6,588 nucleotides of DNA from Methanosarcinales archaeon (GTDB lineage: Archaea > Halobacteriota > Methanosarcinia > Methanosarcinales > Methanogasteraceae), in the NCBI GenBank assembly GCA_030606635.1, contig JAUWGA010000097.1:1-6588 (forward strand), written 5' to 3'. Below, one piece after another: positions 1-5,587 of this stretch; the first letter of the stretch is position 1; the number at the start of each line of letters is the position of its first letter. Made by a program: the position numbers and the translations under genes. The notes under the pieces were generated by a model. That model had not been told where the DNA came from, searched no databases, and saw only the letters and a list, made by a program, of their open reading frames with translations.

Positions 1-261
1 GAGGTGCAGTTCTCCATGCTTCACGATATGCTCGGCGATCTCAAAGATGTCGGTCGTCTCGAATGTCCCTTCCACGCTCTCCTTGCTCGGATGATCGCCG
101 CGGCTTGCATTCTCAAAGACATCCTCAACAGCAAGCATGGCCGCTATATCTACATCTTCGCCCTTGCGAAGCGACAGTGCAAGTTCGGGATCGACCATCA
201 CCTCAAAGTGCTTGTCGCCACGTTTCAACCGTGCCGTTATCGCGTTATCAAGCGTAACCAT
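1..261 (-). CDS. SBDS/Sdo1 family ribosome maturation protein, N-terminal 87 residues (cut by window edge)
   Basis: The frame is open from an ATG at 261 to the window edge, giving 87 residues. It starts MVTLDNAITARLKRGDKHFE and continues with VMVDPELAL, AVEDVFENASRGD and ETTDIFEIAEHIVKHGE, which is the N-terminal FYSH domain pattern of archaeal SBDS proteins. Members of this family act in the last cytoplasmic steps of large ribosomal subunit maturation; the eukaryotic homologue works with EFL1 to release eIF6. The gene begins two bases after the psmA stop codon (TAG, TC, ATG), so the two are almost certainly co-transcribed. The psmA-SBDS order is the usual head of the archaeal proteasome/exosome superoperon, with rrp4 and rrp41 expected next beyond the edge. 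The central and C-terminal domains lie outside the window. Confidence 0.93.
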   Translation of the reverse strand, partial: MVTLDNAITARLKRGDKHFEVMVDPELALSLRKGEDVDIAAMLAVEDVFENASRGDHPSKESVEGTFETTDIFEIAEHIVKHGELHL

Positions 262-263
262 GA

Positions 264-1040
264 CTACTCACTATTATCCCCACTATCGCCATCGTCCTTC
301 GCTTCGATCTCCTTAAACTCCTCAACGACCTCATCGACATATCCGGAAAGCTCAGCCTCTTCGAGTTTCTTGAACTGCCGATCCGCGAGAGTTACAAGCC
401 CGACCTCGATCGTGCTCACATCGAACGTGGTATCTGAGACCTGGTAGAGTGCCCTGAGTCCAAGGCGGATTGCGCCCTTTATATCAAGGTCTTCCGTATA
501 CTCACTCTCGAAGATCTCCATAACCTTTGATCTGCCAGCACCGATGGCAGTCGCCTTGTATTCGAGCAGCGCACCGCTCGGATCGGTCTCGAATAACCTT
601 GCACGGTGATCATCCACACCCGCAATCAAAAGAGCGGTTCCGTAAGGGCGCACGCCGCCAAACTGGGTATATGTCTGCTTGTGGTCGCAGATTTTCTTTG
701 CAAGGACCTCTATCCCGACCGGCTCGTCGTAGTATACCCTGTTAACCTGCGACTCGACACGCGCACGGTCGATCAGCGCACGTGCATCCGCAACCAGCCC
801 TGACGTCGCCGCACCGATATGCTGATCGATCTGAAAAATCTTTTCGATCGATTCAGACACCAGTAAATGGCTCGCAATCCGCTTATCAACCAGCAGCACA
901 ACACCGCCATCTGTTTTAATACCTATTGCAGTTGTGCCCCGCTTTACTGCTTCTCTGGCATATTCTACCTGAAAAAGTCTCCCGTCCGGGCTAAATACGG
1001 TTATTGCACGATCATACCCCATCTGGGGTGCCATTTGCAT
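264..1040 (-). CDS. psmA: 20S proteasome alpha subunit
   Basis: The 258-residue protein carries the alpha-subunit N-terminal signature ([21 protein letters not shown], residues 8-28) and later [25 protein letters not shown] and [10 protein letters not shown]. Alpha subunits form the two outer heptameric rings of the 20S core. They gate the pore and dock regulatory ATPases, and unlike beta subunits they are not proteolytically active. Lys67 in SIEKIF aligns with Thermoplasma Lys66, the pocket that accepts the HbYX tail of PAN-type ATPases. The N-terminal [13 protein letters not shown] matches the gating tail. The start at 1040 is supported by GGAGATGAT at 1054-1046, five bases upstream; an in-frame Met at codon 3 is less well spaced. 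The C-terminus after about residue 238 is longer than in Thermoplasma and strongly acidic ([11 protein letters not shown]). SBDS follows after two bases. Confidence 0.97.
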   Translation of the reverse strand: MQMAPQMGYDRAITVFSPDGRLFQVEYAREAVKRGTTAIGIKTDGGVVLLVDKRIASHLLVSESIEKIFQIDQHIGAATSGLVADARALIDRARVESQVNRVYYDEPVGIEVLAKKICDHKQTYTQFGGVRPYGTALLIAGVDDHRARLFETDPSGALLEYKATAIGAGRSKVMEIFESEYTEDLDIKGAIRLGLRALYQVSDTTFDVSTIEVGLVTLADRQFKKLEEAELSGYVDEVVEEFKEIEAKDDGDSGDNSE

Positions 1041-1045
1041 TATTA

Positions 1046-1054
1046 ATCATCTCC
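1046..1054 (-). promoter_or_regulatory. Shine-Dalgarno of psmA
   Basis: GGAGATGAT reads on the minus strand and ends five bases before the ATG at 1040. It matches the archaeal anti-SD complement GGAGGTGAT in eight of nine positions, and so supports the first rather than the third codon as the start. Confidence 0.8.
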
Positions 1055-1092
1055 TTTCTTTACGTTTACTACGTGGTGACTTATGTGTGTGC

Positions 1093-1110
1093 GTATAAAA
1101 GGTTTTTCTG
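1093..1110 (-). promoter_or_regulatory. Candidate TATA/BRE promoter of psmA
   Basis: On the minus strand CCTTTTATAC (1102-1093) is preceded by the A-rich AGAAAAA (1109-1103), a reasonable BRE plus TATA box. A start of transcription about 25 bases on, near 1072, would give a leader of roughly 30 bases containing the Shine-Dalgarno. The box lies between GTGGTGAC (1073-1080) and GTGGTCAC (1118-1125), so inverted GTGAC/GTCAC arms flank it; a regulator site is possible but unproven. A second AT-rich box on the same strand near 1178-1169 is a weaker alternative. Confidence 0.45.
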
Positions 1111-1194
1111 GTATAAGGTGGTCACGTCGTATTGTGGAGATCGATCTTTTGAACAGTACACCCGATAATCTATAAAATCAATATATTTTGTGCC

Positions 1195-1347
1195 TGCTCG
1201 AGTGACTTGTGGATAAAATCAGCGGAATCAGGGTTAATGGCTTCGCCGCGTGCTTTCGCAGTCAGTGGCTAAAAACCCTTATAAGCCACTGATTTACACA
1301 AATTACACTGATTGGGGGTTATCTGTTTGCCACACATTACTCGAGCA
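1195..1347. repeat. 153-bp imperfect palindrome with terminal inverted repeats (MITE-like)
   Basis: The left end TGCTCGAGT (1195-1203) is repeated inverted as ACTCGAGCA (1339-1347). Extending inwards, 15 of 18 positions match (1195-1212 against 1330-1347). Nearly concentric with this is a second perfect inverted repeat, TCAGTGGCT (1262-1270) with AGCCACTGA (1284-1292), around a 13-base loop. Between them the arms keep partial similarity: about 14 of 20 positions match when the left arm from AATCAGCGG near 1218 is aligned with the inverted right arm from AATCAGTGT. The motif AATCAGxG recurs several times. There is no coding capacity and no clear target-site duplication. It resembles a small non-autonomous element or dispersed palindromic repeat, but copy number cannot be judged from one window. 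Confidence 0.55.
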
Positions 1348-1411
1348 TATTCAATTACACGAATGTTAGTTGATATTGTGAATCTGTTTAAGGGTGTTCA
1401 TCCCGACCAAG

Positions 1412-2215
1412 TTATTTTGTGACAGTCCCTATCCTCAACTCACCCGATTTTACTGATGCTGCCGCGGCAAGGTTCGCAATACGCGCTGCAAACGCGCCTG
1501 CCACAAAACCGGCATCGATGTTGACGACTACGAGGACTGAGCATGACTGTAGCATCGAGAGAAGCGCTGCCTCGCCTTTGCCACCTGCGCCGTACCCAAC
1601 AGAGACCGGCACCCCGATCACAGGGACCGGCACAAGCCCGGCAACCACGGTTGGAAGCGTGCCGTCCCTTCCGGCGGCAACAACGATCGCATCCACGCCC
1701 TTCTCGATCAACCGACCAAGATCAGGAAAGAGCCTATGAATGCCTGCCGCACCCACATCATAGATCAGATCGACATCGCACCCCATCTCCTCTGCCGTGA
1801 CCCGCGCCTCCTCTGCAACCGGGATGTCAGCGGTGCCCGCGGTGATGATGCCAACCCTCCCGCCTGTTTTGCTGGCGGGGACTGTGCCGCATACAAGGGT
1901 TCTGGCGCGTTCGTTCCACACCATGTATGGTGGGTCGATGCGCAACTCCAGTTCGTGCAACTGGTCATCCGAGACTCGCGTGATGAGTATGCGCACGTCT
2001 TCGGTCAGTGACGCCGCAACGATCATAGCGAGATCGCCAGAACTCTTCCCTTCTGCAAGAATCGCCTCTGGGATGCCAGTTCTCTCTGACCGGTGGCAAT
2101 CGATCCTTGCAATCTCTGAGATCTCCTTGAACCGCAGGAGTTTGATCTGCGCTTCAGCCTCGTTAATCGAGATTTCGTTGTTCCTGACCTTTGTGAGAAT
2201 TGATATGATGGACAC
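1412..2215 (-). CDS. larB: LarB-like protein, nickel-pincer cofactor biosynthesis (PurE-related carboxylase/hydrolase)
   Basis: The predicted 267-residue protein matches LarB: HRSERTGIPEAILAEGK (41-57), GGRVGIITAGTADIPVAEEA (118-137), DVGAAGIHRL (153-162), AAGRDGTLPTVVAGL (180-194), VPVSVGYGAGGKGEAALLSM (202-221) and VNIDAGFVAG (231-240). LarB carboxylates and hydrolyses nicotinic acid adenine dinucleotide, the first step towards the nickel-pincer nucleotide. Cys225 in MLQSCS sits where the covalent-catalysis cysteine of characterised LarB lies. The PurE-like fold is in the C-terminal half. The GTG at 2215 is chosen because GGATGAT (2226-2220) ends four bases upstream and the resulting start (SIISILTKVRNNEIS) fits the family; the ATG at 2224 and TTG at 2236 lack a spaced Shine-Dalgarno. 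No larC or larE is in view. Older annotations call this family NCAIR mutase-like, but purine synthesis is not implied. Confidence 0.9.
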   Translation of the reverse strand: MSIISILTKVRNNEISINEAEAQIKLLRFKEISEIARIDCHRSERTGIPEAILAEGKSSGDLAMIVAASLTEDVRILITRVSDDQLHELELRIDPPYMVWNERARTLVCGTVPASKTGGRVGIITAGTADIPVAEEARVTAEEMGCDVDLIYDVGAAGIHRLFPDLGRLIEKGVDAIVVAAGRDGTLPTVVAGLVPVPVIGVPVSVGYGAGGKGEAALLSMLQSCSVLVVVNIDAGFVAGAFAARIANLAAAASVKSGELRIGTVTK

Positions 2216-2238
2216 GGTGATCATCCTGCACAGCAACC

Positions 2239-2246
2239 TATATATA
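2239..2246. promoter_or_regulatory. Shared divergent TATA box between larB and the rpl7ae cluster
   Basis: TATATATA at 2239-2246 is identical on both strands and is the most AT-rich box in the gap. At the usual 22-27 bases from box centre, plus-strand transcription would begin near 2267, giving a leader of about 55 bases for rpl7ae. Minus-strand transcription would begin near 2218, almost at the larB GTG. A second plus-strand box, TATTATAG (2258-2265), is an alternative for rpl7ae and would start transcription near 2286. Confidence 0.45.
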
Positions 2247-2287
2247 CCCCCTCGCTGCTATTATAGGTACCGAAGAATCGAGTTAAA

Positions 2288-2315
2288 TCCCGATGACGGA
2301 TTAAATCCAGAAGGA
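2288..2315 (+). promoter_or_regulatory. Possible kink-turn over the rpl7ae ribosome binding site
   Basis: The leader folds into a kink-turn-like unit. The non-canonical stem is GGAT (2298-2301) with ATCC (2305-2308) and a three-base loop. C2297 faces A2309. Tandem sheared pairs G2295-A2311 and A2296-G2310 follow, then a three-base bulge GAT (2292-2294). The canonical stem is TCC (2288-2290) with GGA (2313-2315), interrupted by one C2291/A2312 mismatch. GGA 2313-2315 is part of the Shine-Dalgarno AGGAGAT, so a protein bound here would hide it. L7Ae is the archaeal kink-turn binder, and feedback on its own leader has been reported in archaea. The short stems and the mismatch next to the bulge weaken the case. 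Confidence 0.4.
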
Positions 2316-2322
2316 GATATAA

Positions 2323-2688
2323 ATGGCACAGATGTATGTAACATACGAGGCTCCAGACGAATTGCGTGATAAAGCACTGGAATCGCTGGAACTTGCAAGA
2401 GATACCGGAAAGATCAAGAAAGGAACAAACGAGACCACAAAAGCGGTCGAGCGTGGCGTAGCCCAGCTTGTGCTGGTAAGTGAGGATATAAACCCGCCTG
2501 AGATCGTGGCTCACATTCCAATGCTATGCGATGAGAAAAAGATACCCTACATATATATAAAAAAGCAGGACGAACTCGGAGCCGCATGTGGTCTCGGGGT
2601 TGGCTGCGCTACTGTGGCGATCGTCAATGCTGGCAAAGGCAAGAGCGCAGTCGAGGAACTCGCAAGCAAGATCGCATCGCTGAGGTGA
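2323..2688 (+). CDS. rpl7ae: 50S ribosomal protein L7Ae
   Basis: The 121-residue protein is full length for the archaeal family. Its RNA-binding signature is [14 protein letters not shown] (32-45), with Asn36, Glu37 and Lys40 at the positions that contact sheared G-A pairs. [20 protein letters not shown] (53-72) and [11 protein letters not shown] (90-100) follow, the latter matching the specificity loop and last strand. L7Ae binds kink-turn and k-loop RNAs, and serves in the 50S subunit, box C/D and H/ACA guide RNPs and archaeal RNase P. The start is fixed by AGGAGAT (2312-2318), a few bases before the ATG. It opens a four-gene cluster, and its last codon plus stop (AGG TGA) form the Shine-Dalgarno of rps28e. 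Confidence 0.97.
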   Translation: MAQMYVTYEAPDELRDKALESLELARDTGKIKKGTNETTKAVERGVAQLVLVSEDINPPEIVAHIPMLCDEKKIPYIYIKKQDELGAACGLGVGCATVAIVNAGKGKSAVEELASKIASLR

Positions 2689-2692
2689 TGTC

Positions 2693-2911
2693 ATGGCAGA
2701 ATATGATGACGCATATCCTGCTGAGGTGGTCGAGGTCGTCGGGACGACAGGCATGCACGGGGAGGCGACCCAGATCAACTGCAAGGTGCTTGATGGGCGG
2801 GACAAGGGCAGGGTCATTGCCAGAAACTGCATAGGTCCTGTGCAGGTCGGAGACATTCTGATGCTGCTCGAAACCTCGAGAGAGGCGAAGAAACTGACGA
2901 CAGGCAGGTGA
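2693..2911 (+). CDS. rps28e: 30S ribosomal protein S28e
   Basis: The 72-residue protein matches S28e, a small OB-fold protein of the archaeal/eukaryotic 30S/40S subunit found near the mRNA exit. Family motifs are [20 protein letters not shown] (11-30), [14 protein letters not shown] (32-45), the signature [14 protein letters not shown] (48-61) and the closing REAKKL. The gene starts four bases after the L7Ae stop; GAGGTGAT, overlapping that stop, lies three bases before its ATG. It ends AGG TGA, which again supplies the Shine-Dalgarno for the next gene. Confidence 0.96.
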   Translation: MAEYDDAYPAEVVEVVGTTGMHGEATQINCKVLDGRDKGRVIARNCIGPVQVGDILMLLETSREAKKLTTGR

Positions 2912-2917
2912 TTGGCG

Positions 2918-3088
2918 TTGGAACAATTTATCTGTTCGTTCTGCGGAAACCCAATCGAGCCTGGCACCGGAAAGATGTTTGTTAAGAGGGACGGCACAGT
3001 CTATTATTTCTGCAAATCAAAGTGCCAGAACAATTTCAAACTCAAAAGAGTTCCGCGAAAGGTTAAATGGGTCACGAAATCTGTGTAG
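2918..3088 (+). CDS. rpl24e: 50S ribosomal protein L24e (zinc-ribbon type)
   Basis: A 56-residue frame, short enough to be missed by length-limited gene finders, begins at TTG 2918. GGTGAT (2907-2912) ends five bases upstream; another in-frame TTG at 2912 lies inside that motif and is unlikely. The protein shows CSFC (6-9), [19 protein letters not shown] (10-28), YYFCKSKC (29-36) and [12 protein letters not shown] (40-51). The C-x2-C and C-x3-C pairs (Cys6, 9, 32, 36) form the zinc ribbon of L24e, a protein of the 50S subunit near the subunit interface. The gene sits in the conserved rpl7ae-rps28e-rpl24e-ndk order. Identification is secure; the TTG start is inferred from spacing and from family length. 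Confidence 0.95.
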   Translation: MEQFICSFCGNPIEPGTGKMFVKRDGTVYYFCKSKCQNNFKLKRVPRKVKWVTKSV

Positions 3089-3106
3089 GTGTCCAAATAG
3101 ACACTT
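3087..3106 (+). other. Small hairpin in the rpl24e-ndk gap
   Basis: AGGTGTC (3087-3093) can pair with GACACTT (3100-3106), giving seven pairs including one G-U, with loop CAAATA. It begins inside the rpl24e stop codon and ends just before the purine-rich ribosome binding sequence of ndk. There is no T-run, so it is not an obvious terminator; an mRNA processing or stability element is possible. Confidence 0.3.
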
Positions 3107-3119
3107 CAAGAGAGATTAA

Positions 3120-3569
3120 ATGGAACAAACATTCGTGATGATCAAGCCCGATGGGGTGCAGCGCGGCTTGACCGGTGAGATTATATCCAGAATTGAGCGA
3201 AAGGGACTTCGAATTGTCGCTATGCGGATGTGTCAGGTCACCGATGAGACTGCGCGAAGACATTATGCAGAGCATGTGGAAAAGCCGTTTTTTAACTCGC
3301 TTATCGAGTTCATCACGTCTTCTCCCGCGGTTCCCATGATCGTGGAAGGCGCGGGCGCTGTTTCGGTGATGCGCACGATTGCGGGCGCAACCGATCCGAA
3401 GGAATCTCTGGTCGGCACGATAAGGGGAGATTTCGGGCTGGATGTCGGCAGGAACCTTATCCACAGCGCAGATTCACTCGAATCTGCAAAAAGGGAGATT
3501 GCGATACATTTCACCGAGGATGAGGCGGTTCTGTACGAGAGGGCTGAAGAGCGATGGGTGTATGAGTGA
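3120..3569 (+). CDS. ndk: Nucleoside diphosphate kinase
   Basis: The 149-residue protein is the normal length for the family. It starts [17 protein letters not shown] with Lys9 in the nucleotide site. The phosphohistidine is His115 in [18 protein letters not shown] (110-127), and [11 protein letters not shown] closes the chain. Ndk moves the gamma phosphate between NTPs and NDPs through this histidine, normally as a cytosolic hexamer. GAGAGAT (3111-3117) is a modest ribosome binding site. The gene follows rpl24e by 31 bases, a conserved euryarchaeal order. In many relatives infB (aIF5B) comes next; here instead the last base of the ndk stop directly meets the stop of a minus-strand gene. Confidence 0.97.
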   Translation: MEQTFVMIKPDGVQRGLTGEIISRIERKGLRIVAMRMCQVTDETARRHYAEHVEKPFFNSLIEFITSSPAVPMIVEGAGAVSVMRTIAGATDPKESLVGTIRGDFGLDVGRNLIHSADSLESAKREIAIHFTEDEAVLYERAEERWVYE

Positions 3570-4310
3570 TTAAAGCACCATCTCCATCCCGTCATACCCG
3601 AGATTCCACCTCTTCACTGCTTCATCGTGTGGCGGGAAGAGGTGGCTTAGGTGCGTCATAACCATCTTTTTCGCACTTAACTCTGACGCCAGGTCCTCCG
3701 CCTCTGCCGTGTTCATGTGCTTCCGGAGGTCGTATTCAGGCGGCGCAATCGCGTCGCATATCAGGATGTCAGGATCCCGCATGATCTCGATTGAGCGCTT
3801 GGGAATCTGCCGGGTGGTATCGCCGGTGATGACGAGTTTCTTATCCCCGTCACAGACCACAACACCGGCAGATTCGGCAAGAGGCGGATGATGGACCGGG
3901 AACAGTGTGAATTCAAGTCCGATCATGTAAAACGGCTCGTAGACTGATACGTCGCGGCGCGTCGGCTTCATGAAATAGAGATAATCGAGTATGTAGTCCA
4001 GGGTGTCTGAGAGCCCATAGACCGGCACATGGTTCTGGACACGGTAGAACTCGCCGAATCCTGCGTAATGGTCATAGTGCCCGTGAGTCCATATAACGCC
4101 GTCCACATGGTTTATTTTGTGTTTTAGAAGTTGGTACCGGAGATCCGGACCCGTGTCGATCAGGACGCGTCCATCTTCGGTCTCGATCAGGATCGAGAAC
4201 CTTGACCGGCTGCTCCGCCCGCCTGCAAGCGCATCCATGCACGCAGGACACTCGCATCCGATCTTTGGCGTGCCGACGGTATCACCGGTTCCGAGCAGAA
4301 CAATTCTCAT
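3570..4310 (-). CDS. PhnP-like metallo-beta-lactamase-fold phosphodiesterase/hydrolase
   Basis: This is a complete 246-residue MBL-fold protein. GTGDTVGTPKIGCECPAC (7-24) gives Cys19, Cys21 and Cys24, the structural zinc triad of PhnP, with His223 as the likely fourth ligand. The active-site metals would be held by THGHYDH (His76, His78, Asp80, His81), a histidine at 140/141, Asp164 in ITGDTT, and His220 in MTHLSH. PhnP cleaves cyclic phosphoribosyl phosphate in phosphonate breakdown, but related proteins act on other phosphodiesters. No phn gene is nearby, so the substrate is unknown. The ATG at 4310 overlaps the stop of the upstream AAA ATPase gene (ATGA, 4310-4307), implying translational coupling and perhaps a joint role. 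The gene runs tail to tail with ndk with no spacer. Confidence 0.87.
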   Translation of the reverse strand: MRIVLLGTGDTVGTPKIGCECPACMDALAGGRSSRSRFSILIETEDGRVLIDTGPDLRYQLLKHKINHVDGVIWTHGHYDHYAGFGEFYRVQNHVPVYGLSDTLDYILDYLYFMKPTRRDVSVYEPFYMIGLEFTLFPVHHPPLAESAGVVVCDGDKKLVITGDTTRQIPKRSIEIMRDPDILICDAIAPPEYDLRKHMNTAEAEDLASELSAKKMVMTHLSHLFPPHDEAVKRWNLGYDGMEMVL

Positions 4311-5509
4311 GTTATCGTATATTCCTTCATCATCAAGCCCACCCTGTTACTGAACTCATCGACGGCATCGGTCAGGTCTGACTGCGTGATCACCATCCGA
4401 TCCTCTGTGAGCGCGTGGAGCACCGCCTCCCGGACAACCATGCGCAGATCCGATCCCGTGAATCCATCCGCCAGCAGGGCGATCTCCTGTGAATCAAAGT
4501 CGCCATCCACCTTCGAAAGAATGATATCAAGAATATTCTTGCGCATCCCGGAATCAGGAAGCGGGAAATCAACGATTTCGTCAAACCGCCTCCACGCAGC
4601 ACGGTCCAGCAGTTTTGGGTGATTTGTAGCGGCGATCAGAAGAACCCCGTCATCGATCAGACTGATCTCATCGATCGCTTTCAGGAGCGTGTTGACGGCA
4701 CGTTTCACCGCGGCATGTTCGTCAGAGACACGGGTCTTCGCTATGAAATCGAACTCATCGATGAACAGGATGCAGGGGCTTAATTTCTTCGCAAGTTCGA
4801 AGACCTTATCGATATTTTTCGAGGTTTCTCCGAGATACTGGGATGTGATCATCGAGAGCCGGACCTCCACGAGCGGGCTGTTTAATTTTTCTGAGAGCGC
4901 TCTGGCTACCGATGTCTTGCCGGTGCCAGGGAGTCCGATGAAGAGCATCTTTCCGATCTCACAGAGCCCGATATCGCGCAGATATTCCCGGTGCCGGATC
5001 GCCTGCACGATCTTCTCGATCTTATCCTCCTGATCGCGTGTGAGCACGAGTTTGTCGATCCGCTGTCTGACGTCCTCCGGCGCAACGAGGTGCACAAGTG
5101 TCAGGAGATCTACATCCTCGTCCGATGCAGCGATCTCTGCGGCAAGCGAGGCAAGATACTCCCGATCCCGCTCCTTTGGCTGGGCTTTCAGGGTCGCCTC
5201 TGCATAACTGACATCCATGTCGTCATTCTCATAAAACGATGCGAGCGTCGGATTTGCGCGAATTCGGTCTATCGCACCCTCTTGCTTCGCAAACCAGCTC
5301 TTTGCGAGATCAAAGACTGTGAGTTTAAGTTCCGCTCCGAATTTCTCAAATTCAATGAACGGGAGAGCCCCTATCTCCTGCATGACATCATTGGTCCCAT
5401 ATAGCTCCGCGACATCCTCGATCCGGACGCTGATCGGGCGGTTCACTTGCTTCTTTTCGCGGTTCCAGTAGTGTTTTCTTATATTTGCTGGAAGATCGTT
5501 CTCTGTCAA
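4307..5509 (-). CDS. AAA-family ATPase with uncharacterised N-terminal domain
   Basis: The conventional frame from TTG 5509 gives 400 residues. A single AAA module fills the C-terminal 240: Walker A GLPGTGKTS (192-200), Walker B CILFIDEFDF (246-255), sensor 1 AATN (293-296), arginine-finger region WRRFDE (306-311) and sensor 2 GSDLR (352-356). It resembles classical AAA proteins (SpoVK/Cdc48-type single ring) that remodel or unfold partners. The first 160 residues are an acidic, largely helical-looking domain I do not recognise. The C-terminus (EYTIT) has no HbYX motif, and there is no PAN-like N-terminal coiled coil, so a proteasome role is not indicated. TTG 5509 has no Shine-Dalgarno; the coding pattern continues 25 codons upstream to an ACG. 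The stop overlaps the start of the MBL gene. Confidence 0.88.
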   Translation of the reverse strand: MTENDLPANIRKHYWNREKKQVNRPISVRIEDVAELYGTNDVMQEIGALPFIEFEKFGAELKLTVFDLAKSWFAKQEGAIDRIRANPTLASFYENDDMDVSYAEATLKAQPKERDREYLASLAAEIAASDEDVDLLTLVHLVAPEDVRQRIDKLVLTRDQEDKIEKIVQAIRHREYLRDIGLCEIGKMLFIGLPGTGKTSVARALSEKLNSPLVEVRLSMITSQYLGETSKNIDKVFELAKKLSPCILFIDEFDFIAKTRVSDEHAAVKRAVNTLLKAIDEISLIDDGVLLIAATNHPKLLDRAAWRRFDEIVDFPLPDSGMRKNILDIILSKVDGDFDSQEIALLADGFTGSDLRMVVREAVLHALTEDRMVITQSDLTDAVDEFSNRVGLMMKEYTIT

Positions 5510-5584
5510 TGTTTCGGATTGGTTGTATATCTGCGCCGTCAGGAGCAGTTCAACGACGTCGCGGGGGTTTGTCTGGTCTGGCGT
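5510..5584 (-). other. Probable in-frame N-terminal extension of the AAA ATPase from an ACG codon
   Basis: The AAA frame stays open upstream of TTG 5509 back to a TGA near 5596. The 25 codons from ACG 5584 encode a protein-like stretch (PDQTNPRDVVELLLTAQIYN, then QSET). GAGGTGAT (5595-5588) lies three bases before the ACG, the same motif and spacing as at rps28e. No ATG, GTG or TTG exists in this frame between the motif and 5509. Either ACG is used as a start, or the ATG has been changed or misread, or a base in the C5 run near 5569 is wrong. Confidence 0.5.
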
Positions 5585-5587
5585 GCA

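Larger units (their letters stand above)
1041..1411. other. 371-bp non-coding interval between larB and psmA
   Basis: No protein-coding frame with a plausible start and ribosome binding site was found on either strand. The psmA side (1041-1125) holds its leader and promoter. Positions 1140-1194 are AT-rich (runs such as TATAAAATC and AATATATTTT). 1195-1347 is a palindromic repeat, described separately. 1348-1411 is AT-rich sequence following the larB stop with nothing recognisable. AAACAGAT occurs twice on the minus strand (ends near 1383 and 1320). A T5 run on the minus strand at 1275-1271, inside the palindrome, is the best candidate for ending the larB transcript. Confidence 0.6.

Noticed and set aside
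1195..1347. CRISPR array or tRNA gene in the intergenic palindrome
   Set aside because: There are no regularly spaced identical repeats with unique spacers, and no cloverleaf or T-loop sequence could be fitted.
1412..2236. Purine synthesis enzyme PurE for the LarB-like gene, or a start at TTG 2236
   Set aside because: The N-terminal half and the signature motifs are those of LarB rather than PurE, and neither TTG 2236 nor ATG 2224 has a spaced ribosome binding site, whereas GTG 2215 has one.
1419..2369. Long plus-strand frames opposite larB
   Set aside because: They are antisense shadows with low-complexity Pro/Ser/Thr/Arg-rich products, no ribosome binding sites and no recognisable domain.
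2524..2997. 157-residue minus-strand frame over rpl7ae and rps28e
   Set aside because: It lies antisense to two certain ribosomal genes, and its product looks like no protein family.
4386..5404. Plus-strand frames opposite the AAA ATPase
   Set aside because: They mirror the codon structure of the ATPase gene, have no Shine-Dalgarno and show no domain.
4307..5509. AAA ATPase as the proteasome-activating nucleotidase PAN, given psmA in the same window
   Set aside because: There is no PAN-type N-terminal coiled coil, no C-terminal HbYX motif (the chain ends EYTIT), and the gene is distant from psmA and paired with an MBL hydrolase.
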